5,190 nucleotides of DNA from an uncultured Altererythrobacter sp. (GTDB taxonomy: Bacteria > Pseudomonadota > Alphaproteobacteria > Sphingomonadales > Sphingomonadaceae), in assembly GCA_937950385.1 (NCBI GenBank), contig CALFEA010000083.1, positions 1 to 5,190 on the forward strand. Reading direction: 5' to 3'. The notes beneath the pieces are model-generated. The model saw only the letters and a list, made by a program, of their open reading frames with translations, made no database searches and was not told the DNA's origin. The first letter of the stretch is position 1. Each line of letters starts with the position of its first letter. Below, piece by piece: positions 1 through 5,190 of this stretch. The translations under genes and the position numbers were made by a program.

Positions 1-472
1 GACCGGCAAAGAGATCGAGGCTGGCCTATGGCGTTACGGTCCCGCTGTCCGCAGCGACGGCGTTTATGGTAAGCTCCAGAACACTGCTGAAATCTTCGAT
101 ATCGGTATGAACCGCGCGGTTGATTTGCTGGCCGAAAGCAAGAACCGCAAGGGCGGCACACGCGCCAAGGCAGAGCCGATCAAGACGCTGGGCGAACATC
201 CTACCTCCGGCGGCGAAATGCGGGTCATGCCGGGGCGTTACGGGCCTTACGTGACCGATGGCAAGACCAATGCGACGATCCCCAAGGATATTAAGCCTGA
301 GGATTTGGAGGCAGATGCAGCGATCCAATTGATCGACGAACGCGCGGCCAAAGGCCCTGCGAAGAAGAAAAAGAAGAAGGCGGCTCCAAAGAAGAAAGCG
401 GCGGCGAAGAAAAAGGCTCCAGCCAAGAAGAAGGCTGCCCCTAAGAAAAAGGCTGCTGCGAAGAGCGAGTGA
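1..472 (+). CDS. topA: DNA topoisomerase I, C-terminal part (5' end outside window)
   Basis: Type IA topoisomerase relaxes negative supercoils by cutting and passing one DNA strand. Only the last 156 codons are here (frame starts at base 2), so the Toprim domain and active-site tyrosine lie outside the window. Visible are two C-terminal DNA-binding repeats of the topoisomerase Crpt type: a first one with RYGPAVRSDG (about residues 11-20 of the fragment) and a second with GRYGPYVTDGK (about 78-88). Between them is the typical segment around MNRAVDLLAE and the LGEHP motif. The alpha-helical stretch PEDLEADAAIQLIDERAAK closes the folded part and is followed by a 36-residue Lys/Ala/Pro tail. The stop TGA at 470-472 overlaps the Shine-Dalgarno of the next gene, and the gap to it is only 10 nt, so the two are probably one transcript. 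The identification rests on the repeat motifs and typical order; other type IA enzymes are unlikely. Confidence 0.93.
   Translation, partial: TGKEIEAGLWRYGPAVRSDGVYGKLQNTAEIFDIGMNRAVDLLAESKNRKGGTRAKAEPIKTLGEHPTSGGEMRVMPGRYGPYVTDGKTNATIPKDIKPEDLEADAAIQLIDERAAKGPAKKKKKKAAPKKKAAAKKKAPAKKKAAPKKKAAAKSE
362..463 (+). repeat. In-frame KKK-(A/P)3 repeat encoding the TopA tail
   Basis: After six consecutive lysine codons (362-379) the tail alternates strictly between three Ala/Pro residues and three lysines: AAP, KKK, AAA, KKK, APA, KKK, AAP, KKK, AAA, K. In the last 36 residues I count 19 Lys, 12 Ala and 3 Pro. The lysine codons mix AAG and AAA and the alanine codons mix GCG, GCT and GCC, so the period is cleaner in protein than in DNA. 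Lys/Ala-rich tails resembling histone H1 are known on TopA of several bacteria and are thought to help DNA binding. Confidence 0.85.
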
Positions 473-474
473 GG
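471..474 (+). promoter_or_regulatory. Shine-Dalgarno GAGG of the small HTH gene
   Basis: GAGG lies 8 nt before the ATG at 483 and overlaps the topA stop codon (TGA 470-472). A ribosome finishing topA therefore uncovers or sits on this site, which supports coupled expression. A second G-rich stretch at 476-481 is too close to the ATG to be the main site. Confidence 0.6.
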
Positions 475-482
475 CGAGGGGT

Positions 483-665
483 ATGAGCAAAGAGCATTTC
501 TCTCGCCACAAGCAGCCGTGGAATGCGGAAGAAGCGGGACGCCTAAAACTGCTCGCCTCCAAGGGGCAGGGGCTAAAACAAATCGCCAAGGCTCTGAACC
601 GCAGCGAGGACAGCACCAAAGCCTACGCCAAGCAGAATAAGATTAAGGTGGCGAAGAAGCGGTGA
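483..665 (+). CDS. Small basic GcrA-like/Myb-like helix-turn-helix protein
   Basis: This encodes 60 residues with 16 Lys/Arg against 5 Asp/Glu, so it is strongly basic. I do not know a named gene for it. The pattern W13-N-x-E-E, then a helix LKLLASKG, then LKQIAKALNR, then SEDSTKAYAKQNKI reads as a three-helix HTH. The order of Trp, Glu, Leu, Gly, Ile-Ala and Leu positions resembles the N-terminal HTH of the alphaproteobacterial cell-cycle regulator GcrA (W-x-x-E with S-x-x-Q-I-A-x-x-L), but the protein stops right after the HTH and a basic end (KVAKKR). The likely role is DNA binding in the cytoplasm; the target is unknown. It starts 10 nt after topA with a good ribosome site and is followed 35 nt later by an intrinsic terminator, so it appears to be the last gene of the topA unit. 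The gene call is fairly sure; the GcrA likeness is inference from pattern only. Confidence 0.75.
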   Translation: MSKEHFSRHKQPWNAEEAGRLKLLASKGQGLKQIAKALNRSEDSTKAYAKQNKIKVAKKR

Positions 666-676
666 GGGACAAACTA

Positions 677-1507
677 TCAGAACATGCCGCGACACATAAC
701 ACCTTGAATGGAGCATTCAGGGTATTTTTCGGGCGTTTCGATTGAAATTTTCTCTTCAGCATCTGCTGCTTCAACGATCAGCTCGTAAGCGCGCTGACGT
801 CGATACGCTGCAGAGCGATATGCGATGTCGTCACACTGGCCATCGACATATACGCGGGGACGCCCTCCAGCAGCTTCGCTTCCAAAGAAAATGTGAATGC
901 CAGACCAGTGGGTTGTTTCTATTTCGCGGCGGCAAACTTTCTCTTGAATCATTGGATTATCGAGCTGGAATAACGCCCTTTGGTTTTTATCATCCAACAG
1001 TGACTTTTCATCAAATAGCCAATGGCGGGGTCTGTAGCCTCTCATTGGTCCAAGCAATTCGGAAACTTTTTGGTAAATTTTTTCTTCGTTAGAAAATTCA
1101 AGAAGGTCTGCAATTTGTCTTAGTTTTTCAGGCTCTGGGAAGACGGTTGGATCAATGCCTGATGCCTCTTTTTCGTAATAGGGTTTGTAGATCGCAACCA
1201 GCCCGCTTCCATCAGGGTAAATCCTTGCAAGAATTTGTCCGGAAGCCGGCGTTTCTTCATATAATTCGACAGTGCCAATCGGAAGCGGACTTTTTTCTCC
1301 AGCCCATACATCGCAAGGTGGTGGAGTTCGCCTGTACTCGTTGAAATCATAGTCAATTTTTGTGAACCACTTACTAATCGCCGAAGTCCGCAATGATCCG
1401 TTGGGGGCAAATGCACAGTCAGTTATTTTGCTGGCAATCGTTGATATGCCAAGGCCAATCGCCAGAATGGCTAAAACGGTAATAGGCGGATTAAACCTCA
1501 CCCCCAC
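677..1507 (-). CDS. Unknown membrane-anchored/exported six-cysteine protein
   Basis: I do not recognise a family for these 276 residues. The N-terminus has a short positive region (GVRFNPP) and a hydrophobic helix at about 9-25 (ITVLAILAIGLGISTIA), which could be a signal peptide or uncleaved anchor; no lipobox is seen. The rest is soluble-looking, with cysteines at 31, 65, 192, 225, 265 and 272, an even number that would suit disulfides in the periplasm. Two GTG starts are possible. GTG at 1507 gives 276 residues; GTG at 1501 gives 274 and makes a GTGA overlap with the era stop (1500-1498), typical of translational coupling. No in-frame ATG occurs before residue 155, and no strong Shine-Dalgarno is present. 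G+C is low: I count 73 of 180 bases (41%) at 961-1140 against 71 of 120 (59%) at 2101-2220 in era. This suggests a recent arrival or relaxed constraint. The unbroken frame and the coupling support a real gene. Confidence 0.72.
   Translation of the reverse strand: MGVRFNPPITVLAILAIGLGISTIASKITDCAFAPNGSLRTSAISKWFTKIDYDFNEYRRTPPPCDVWAGEKSPLPIGTVELYEETPASGQILARIYPDGSGLVAIYKPYYEKEASGIDPTVFPEPEKLRQIADLLEFSNEEKIYQKVSELLGPMRGYRPRHWLFDEKSLLDDKNQRALFQLDNPMIQEKVCRREIETTHWSGIHIFFGSEAAGGRPRVYVDGQCDDIAYRSAAYRRQRAYELIVEAADAEEKISIETPEKYPECSIQGVMCRGMF
701..729 (+). terminator. Intrinsic terminator of the topA-HTH unit
   Basis: A 10-bp stem pairs 701-710 (ACCTTGAATG) with 714-723 (CATTCAGGGT) around a GAG loop, with a single T-G wobble. 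The 3' arm is followed by ATTTTTC (T-run 725-729). It has the right polarity only for the plus strand: on the minus strand no T-run follows the hairpin. It lies within the 3' coding sequence of the convergent gene at 677-1507. Confidence 0.8.
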
Positions 1508-2400
1508 TCAAGTCCCATTTCCTCGTAGACTTCCTTGTCTTCATCCCAAGCTGCCACTTTGACATGCAGGAACAGATGGACTTTTACGCCTAGAATTTCG
1601 GCCAGTTCCGCGCGTGCGGCTTCTCCGATGGCTTTGATCTTGCTGCCGCCTTTGCCCAGCACAATCGGCTTTTGGCTCGCCTTGGCGATCACGATTTGCT
1701 GGCGGACTTCCACACTGCCATCGGGTTTTACGGTATAGCTTTCAGGGCGCACGGTGGCGTCATAGGGCAGCTCTTCATGAAGCTGTGCATACAGTTGTTC
1801 GCGGGTGATTTCGGTCGCAAGCAAACGTTCTGAGGCGTCAGACACTTGATCCTCTGGATAATGCCATTCGCCAATCGGCATCATACCGGCCAGCGCATCT
1901 TTGAGTTCCGGCACGCCGTCACCCGAAAGGGCGGAGATGAAGAAAATCTCGGCAAACTCGAGCTTTTCGCCAAGCTCCTGCGCCAAAGCCAGCAGCGGTT
2001 CTTTCTTCGCTTTATCTACTTTGTTGAGGACAAGGATTTTGCGCTCTGGTCGTTTTACCAGAGCCTCCAGCATGGGCTCCAATTCGTGCCGGCGCTGCTT
2101 GATCGGATCGACCAGCAGCATCACCGCATCGGCTTGATCTGTGCTATCCCAAGCCGCCGATACCATGGCGCGATCAAGCTTACGGCGGGGCGAGAAAATC
2201 CCCGGCGTATCCACTAGGATCATCTGCGTTTTGGCCGATTGCGTTTCATGCAGCGCAATGCCGAGCATGCGGGCGCGGGTCGTTTGCGCCTTGGCGCTAG
2301 TAATCGCGATCTTTTGCCCGACCAGCTGATTGACCAGCGTCGATTTGCCCGCATTGGGCGCGCCGATGACAGCGACAACCCCGCATTTTTGTTCAGTCAT
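1498..2400 (-). CDS. era: GTPase Era, 16S rRNA/30S assembly factor
   Basis: Era is an essential GTPase that binds near the 3' end of 16S rRNA and acts as a checkpoint in 30S maturation. The 300 residues match the family length (E. coli 301). All G motifs are present: G1 GAPNAGKS at 13-20, the switch region AQTTR at 38-42 (G2), G3 DTPG at 64-67, G4 NKVD at 126-129, and G5 SAL at 156-158. The C-terminal KH RNA-binding domain follows, with its GKGG loop at 249-252 inside IVLGKGGSKIKAIG. The start ATG (2400-2398) has GAGGA 9 nt upstream. Its stop overlaps the start of the unknown downstream gene. It follows rnc, a conserved pairing in bacteria that links RNA cleavage with ribosome assembly. No key residue is missing. 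Confidence 0.97.
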   Translation of the reverse strand: MTEQKCGVVAVIGAPNAGKSTLVNQLVGQKIAITSAKAQTTRARMLGIALHETQSAKTQMILVDTPGIFSPRRKLDRAMVSAAWDSTDQADAVMLLVDPIKQRRHELEPMLEALVKRPERKILVLNKVDKAKKEPLLALAQELGEKLEFAEIFFISALSGDGVPELKDALAGMMPIGEWHYPEDQVSDASERLLATEITREQLYAQLHEELPYDATVRPESYTVKPDGSVEVRQQIVIAKASQKPIVLGKGGSKIKAIGEAARAELAEILGVKVHLFLHVKVAAWDEDKEVYEEMGLEWG

Positions 2401-2414
2401 AGGATGGCATCCTC
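2401..2414 (-). promoter_or_regulatory. era ribosome binding site within a small hairpin
   Basis: Read on the minus strand, GAGGA (2414-2410) stands 9 nt before the era ATG. The sequence AGGAT-GCC-ATCCT (2413-2401) forms a perfect 5-bp inverted repeat, so most of the Shine-Dalgarno can pair with the bases directly before the start codon. The stem is short and the loop is three bases, so its stability is uncertain. Confidence 0.5.
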
Positions 2415-2423
2415 ACTGCTATT

Positions 2424-2442
2424 CCTGCCGCTTCGCTGCAGG
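2424..2442. repeat. Inverted repeat in the rnc-era spacer
   Basis: CCTGC (2424-2428) and GCAGG (2438-2442) are complementary. An inner GC/GC pair (2430-2431 with 2435-2436) extends the stem after one C/T mismatch, leaving a three-base TTC loop. The site lies between the rnc stop and the era ribosome site, so it would be transcribed in the operon mRNA. Its function is unknown. Confidence 0.45.
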
Positions 2443-2451
2443 GCAGTTGCG

Positions 2452-2461
2452 AGCGGCCGCT
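2452..2461. repeat. Perfect 10-bp palindrome AGCGGCCGCT in the rnc-era spacer
   Basis: This self-complementary sequence sits in the middle of the spacer. The octamer TTGCGAGC occurs at 2447-2454, overlapping its left side, and again as a direct repeat at 2467-2474, overlapping the next hairpin. The arrangement looks like a compact structured spacer; no known element is recognised. Confidence 0.4.
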
Positions 2462-2469
2462 TGGCCTTG

Positions 2470-2494
2470 CGAGCCTGTGCAGGCTCGATTTTTT
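2470..2494 (+). terminator. Terminator-like hairpin, opposite in direction to the flanking genes
   Basis: A perfect 7-bp stem pairs CGAGCCT (2470-2476) with AGGCTCG (2481-2487) around a GTGC loop, followed by A and six T (2489-2494). As a rho-independent terminator it would work only on the plus strand, while rnc and era on both sides are on the minus strand. It could stop antisense transcription into rnc, or be simply an RNA structure in the operon mRNA. Confidence 0.5.
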
Positions 2495-2505
2495 CGCGTC
2501 TGTGC

Positions 2506-3177
2506 TCATCCGTATTTCTCCATGAAGGTCTTGGCGGCGCGCCGCTCTGCCTCTTGTTTATTTGAGGCGGTGGCCTGCGCCTCGCCGACATTTTTGACTG
2601 AAACGCGCACGGTAAATTCCGCTGCATGATCGGGGCCAGAGCGGTCGACCAGATCATAATGCGGCGCCTTGCGCTTATTGCCCGCAGCCCATTCTTGCAG
2701 CGCGGATTTGGGGTGTTTGGAACGCCCAAGATCCCCGGAAAATTCCGCCGCCCATAGGTCGCGGATCAAGACTTGCGCTGCGGCAAAGCCATCCTGCCTA
2801 AAGGCTGCGCCGAGCAATGCCTCCATGACGTCACCCAAGATATTGGTGCTTTCCGCACCGCCATCATCGCGCGCCTGTTTGCCAAGGCGGATGTGGGCGG
2901 GAAGTCCGCGTTCGGCTGCAATTTTGGCGCAAGTCTTGCGGCTAACCAAGGCATTGAGGCGCAGTGACAATTTGCCTTCAGGCCCCGCTTGTTCGGTGTA
3001 AAGCCATTCGGCAATGACAAGGCCCAGCACACGGTCGCCAAGAAATTCGAGCCGTTCATAATCCAGTGCTTCATCGCGGCTGCCATGGGTAAGGGCCTGC
3101 ACCCATAATGCGTCATCGCCGGGCGCAAATCCATTGGCCTCTAACCATGCGCGGGTTTCAGGTTTGAGCGTCATCAT
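2506..3177 (-). CDS. rnc: Ribonuclease III
   Basis: RNase III cuts double-stranded RNA, including the 30S rRNA precursor and regulated mRNAs. I chose the ATG at 3177-3175, giving 223 residues (E. coli 226). It makes an ATGA overlap with the lepB stop (3176-3174); a second ATG follows at 3174. The frame stays open back to 3225, but the extra 16 residues would lie inside lepB and lack family support. The nuclease signature ERLEFLGDR is at 41-49, with E41, E44 and D48 matching the conserved acidic residues. D116 and E119 in NILGDVMEALLGA complete the metal-binding catalytic set. A double-stranded-RNA-binding domain covers about 155-221 (HPKSALQEW to SNKQEAERRAAKTF). All catalytic residues are present, so it should be active. 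Coupling to lepB implies co-translation; era lies 105 nt downstream. Confidence 0.96.
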   Translation of the reverse strand: MMTLKPETRAWLEANGFAPGDDALWVQALTHGSRDEALDYERLEFLGDRVLGLVIAEWLYTEQAGPEGKLSLRLNALVSRKTCAKIAAERGLPAHIRLGKQARDDGGAESTNILGDVMEALLGAAFRQDGFAAAQVLIRDLWAAEFSGDLGRSKHPKSALQEWAAGNKRKAPHYDLVDRSGPDHAAEFTVRVSVKNVGEAQATASNKQEAERRAAKTFMEKYG

Positions 3178-4067
3178 ATCCCGCCAAATATCCTGTTCCA
3201 GCGCGCTGAGGAAAACCAGGTCCACGGCTTAGCCCATGCTGACCCGCCATCGGTTGAGAACATCACGACGCTGGCTTTGCCGACCAGATTATCCTGCGGA
3301 ACCAAGCCTACGCCGCCATTGGGCTCGGCCGGAAAGCGGCTGTCGAGCGAATTGTCGCGGTTGTCGCCCATCACAAAAACCCGGCCATCAGGCACGGTTT
3401 TGGGACCATAATCATCGGCCAAAGAAGCGCCAAAATCGAGCACGTCATAACTAATGCCTGAGGGAAGTGTCTCGCGGAACCGGGCATAGCGGCAGGTGAA
3501 TGCGCCATCTGCGGTTTGCTCGCGCACAGAGCCTTTGACGCAGACTGTGTTGGACGACACTGGAATGACGAAATCGGCGATCCGCTTCTTGGGCACAGGC
3601 ACGCCGTTTAGGATCAGCTGGCCGCCGCGCATTGCCACTGTGTCACCGGGCAGGGCAATCGCGCGCTTAATATAGTCTGTGCCGTCAACGGGGTGCTTGA
3701 ATATCACCACATCGCCGCGTTTCGGTTCGCTGGCGAAAATGCGGCCAGGAATGATTGGCACTGAAAAGGGCAAAGAATGCTTTGAAATGCCGTAAGACCA
3801 CTTGGATGCGAGCAAATAATCGCCGTTCCACAGGCGCGGCAGCATGCTTTCAGATGGAATGGAGAAAGGAGAGAAAATGAAGCTGCGAAAGATCAGCACA
3901 GCCAGCGCCAATTTCAGCAGAAACCAAAGGAAGCTGCCAAAGCTCTCATTTTCTTCATCCAGCTTTTCCGCACGCTCTTTGGCGCGTGTATCCTGCCCGA
4001 GTGCATCCTCGCCAGAAATCGCACCGACATTTACGGGTGCATTCGTATTGACTGTCTTTTCATTCAT
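3174..4067 (-). CDS. lepB: Signal peptidase I
   Basis: This inner-membrane serine/lysine protease removes signal peptides from exported proteins on the periplasmic side. The chosen start (ATG 4067-4065) gives 297 residues and has AGGGA 8 nt upstream; an ATG at 4130 in the same frame would run into pgi and is unlikely. A hydrophilic cytoplasmic N-terminus of about 42 residues is followed by one membrane segment at about 43-65 (FGSFLWFLLKLALAVLIFRSF). The catalytic Ser is S74 in PSESMLP, the general-base Lys is K134 in YIKRAIALPGD, and the third family box MGDNRDNSLDSR is at 233-244. An insertion between the boxes carries C176 and C192, which could form a periplasmic disulfide. It is the first gene of the lepB-rnc-era unit as seen here, divergent from pgi, with its stop inside the rnc start. 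Confidence 0.96.
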   Translation of the reverse strand: MNEKTVNTNAPVNVGAISGEDALGQDTRAKERAEKLDEENESFGSFLWFLLKLALAVLIFRSFIFSPFSIPSESMLPRLWNGDYLLASKWSYGISKHSLPFSVPIIPGRIFASEPKRGDVVIFKHPVDGTDYIKRAIALPGDTVAMRGGQLILNGVPVPKKRIADFVIPVSSNTVCVKGSVREQTADGAFTCRYARFRETLPSGISYDVLDFGASLADDYGPKTVPDGRVFVMGDNRDNSLDSRFPAEPNGGVGLVPQDNLVGKASVVMFSTDGGSAWAKPWTWFSSARWNRIFGGI

Positions 4068-4117
4068 TGCTGCTGTCCCTAGGCGCAGGTGAGCCGTCAC
4101 GAAAGAGGTTTTCGAAC
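4068..4117. promoter_or_regulatory. Compact divergent lepB/pgi intergenic region
   Basis: Only 50 bp separate the two start codons. They hold both ribosome sites: AGGGA for lepB (minus strand, 4080-4076) and AGAGG for pgi (plus strand, 4104-4108). Two small inverted repeats are seen: GTGA/TCAC (4089-4092 and 4097-4100), and CGAAA/TTTCG (4100-4104 and 4110-4114), the second enclosing the pgi ribosome site. I see no convincing -35/-10 pair here; promoters for both genes may reach into the opposite coding region. Confidence 0.5.
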
Positions 4118-5190
4118 ATGTCCAATTCATCGCAAAATGCTTTATCGTCCATTTGGGACAAACTTAGCCTCACACCGCAATCATCGCTGGAGGTTTTGTT
4201 TGACGACGATCAGGGGCGTTTTGACACGATGTCGGGCCGGATCGAGTGGGATAGTGAGGAAGGCTCACGGGGCATTTTGTTCGATTGGTCAAAGACTCAT
4301 TTGGATGAGGCACTGCTGGCTGGCTTTGAGGAATTGGCCGAGGCGGCGGATTTTTCAGGCAAACGCGCAGCCATGCTGACGGGCGCGGCAATTAATGTCA
4401 CCGAGGGCCGCGCGGCAGAGCATACCGCACAGCGCGGCATTGGCGCAGAGCCTGCGGTCGAAGAGGCGGCTGCATTGCAAGCGCGCATGGGCATGTTGGT
4501 GGAGGCGATCCACTCAGGCGCATTGGGCGAGGTTAAGCACCTGATCCATATTGGCATTGGCGGATCGGCGCTTGGCCCGGCCTTGGCAGTTAATGCGTTG
4601 ACCCGCGATTTGGCGCTGGTTGATGTGCATGTCGTCTCCAATATTGACGGCGTGGCTTTGGAAGAAGCTTTTGCTGCCTGCGATCCACAGACGACTATGA
4701 TTGCGGTCGCCTCCAAAACTTTCACCACTATCGAGACAATGACCAATGCGGCATCGGCGCTGAAATGGCTGGGCGAGGGCGGAGTCGATGATCCAGCGGG
4801 CCGCGTTGTCGCGCTGACCGCCAGCCCCGACAAGGCGGTGGAGTGGGGCGTTGATGAAACGCGCGTTCTGCCATTCAATGAAAGCGTTGGTGGGCGCTAT
4901 TCGATCTGGTCTTCGATTGGCTTTCCGGTCGCCATTGCGGCAGGCTGGGACGAATTTACTGCGATGTTGGATGGTGCGCGCGCCGTGGATGAGCATTTCT
5001 GCGACAATGATGGCCGCGCCAATCTTGCCTTGCGCGCGGCCTTCGCTGATCAGTTTTACTCGCGCCTTCGCGGTTGCCAAACGCGCGCCGTGTTCGCCTA
5101 TGACGAGCGGCTGTCGCTTTTCCCAGACTACCTCCAACAGCTAGAGATGGAGAGCAATGGCAAGCGCGTGACCGTGGATGGCGAAGAGCT
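4118..5190 (+). CDS. pgi: Glucose-6-phosphate isomerase, N-terminal part (3' end outside window)
   Basis: The enzyme interconverts glucose 6-phosphate and fructose 6-phosphate in the cytoplasm, in glycolysis and gluconeogenesis. An open frame runs from ATG 4118 (AGAGG 9 nt upstream) to the window edge: 357 codons plus two bases, out of roughly 500-550 in the family. Sugar-phosphate-binding motifs are clear: IGIGGSALGP from residue 145, and SKTFTTIETMTNA at 199-211. The family signature VGGRYSIWS is at 257-265. QLEMESNGK at 341-349 holds E345, which matches the catalytic base Glu357 of rabbit PGI. The later catalytic His and Lys lie beyond the window. The frame has no interruption. It is divergent from lepB, so a shared regulatory region is likely, but there is no obvious functional link between the two. 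Confidence 0.96.
   Translation, partial: MSNSSQNALSSIWDKLSLTPQSSLEVLFDDDQGRFDTMSGRIEWDSEEGSRGILFDWSKTHLDEALLAGFEELAEAADFSGKRAAMLTGAAINVTEGRAAEHTAQRGIGAEPAVEEAAALQARMGMLVEAIHSGALGEVKHLIHIGIGGSALGPALAVNALTRDLALVDVHVVSNIDGVALEEAFAACDPQTTMIAVASKTFTTIETMTNAASALKWLGEGGVDDPAGRVVALTASPDKAVEWGVDETRVLPFNESVGGRYSIWSSIGFPVAIAAGWDEFTAMLDGARAVDEHFCDNDGRANLALRAAFADQFYSRLRGCQTRAVFAYDERLSLFPDYLQQLEMESNGKRVTVDGEE

Noticed and set aside
26..619. A 197-codon minus-strand open frame across topA and the small HTH gene
   Set aside because: Its Leu/Phe/Arg-rich stretch is simply the complement of the Lys/Ala codons of the TopA tail. The plus-strand products are recognisable and occupy the same bases.
600..676. A terminator for the minus-strand lepB-rnc-era unit after the stop at 677
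   Set aside because: I found no stem followed by a T-run on the minus strand in this stretch. The hairpin at 701-723 has the wrong polarity.
742..1562. Several short plus-strand open frames opposite the unknown low-G+C gene
   Set aside because: They are short, lack good ribosome sites, and overlap a longer unbroken frame with a membrane helix and coupling to era.
2397..2729. A minus-strand open frame filling the rnc-era spacer and reaching the era start
   Set aside because: Most of it overlaps rnc in another frame, and the product shows no recognisable motif. The spacer is better explained as non-coding.
3178..3225. An rnc start 16 codons further upstream (ATG at 3225)
   Set aside because: It would overlap lepB by over 50 nt, gives a protein longer than usual for the family, and ignores the ATGA overlap start at 3177, which gives a normal 223 residues.
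4048..4053. TTGACT as a -35 box for a pgi promoter
   Set aside because: No acceptable -10 sequence lies 16-18 bp downstream; the bases there (around 4070-4077) are a poor match.
4068..4130. A lepB start 21 codons upstream (ATG at 4130)
   Set aside because: It would overlap the pgi start region, has no family support, and the ATG at 4067 has a well-spaced AGGGA.

Overview
The window looks like core chromosome of an alphaproteobacterium, most likely from the Sphingomonadales/Erythrobacter side. I infer this from the style of the TopA, LepB, RNase III and Era sequences, the lepB-rnc-era order, and a G+C content near 59% in the conserved genes. No database search was possible, so the taxon is an inference.

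Layout: (1) 1-472, plus strand, the 3' end of topA (DNA topoisomerase I), ending in a striking Lys/Ala/Pro tail. (2) 483-665, plus strand, a very basic 60-residue protein with a helix-turn-helix pattern resembling the N-terminus of GcrA, probably co-transcribed with topA. A good intrinsic terminator for this plus-strand unit lies at 701-729, inside the end of the next, convergent gene. (3) 677-1507, minus strand, an unrecognised membrane-anchored or exported protein with six cysteines and clearly lower G+C; it is translationally coupled to era. (4) 1498-2400 era, 2506-3177 rnc and 3174-4067 lepB, all minus strand, form the transcription unit lepB > rnc > era > unknown. lepB/rnc share an ATGA overlap, rnc/era are separated by 105 nt full of short palindromes, and era/unknown overlap. 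(5) 4118-5190, plus strand, the first 357 codons of pgi (glucose-6-phosphate isomerase), divergent from lepB across only 50 bp and running off the window edge.

Functionally, the minus-strand unit joins protein export (signal peptidase I), RNA processing (RNase III) and 30S ribosome assembly (Era), a widely conserved bacterial grouping. The unknown exported protein has been added at its 3' end. topA and the small HTH protein are nucleoid/DNA-binding functions; pgi is central carbon metabolism.

There is no CRISPR array, tRNA, rRNA, insertion sequence or phage gene visible, and I do not see a clear new multi-gene system. The parts most worth a second look are the low-G+C unknown gene, the mini-HTH protein behind topA, the terminator embedded in coding sequence, and the structured rnc-era spacer. 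No stretch over 300 bases lacks a gene.
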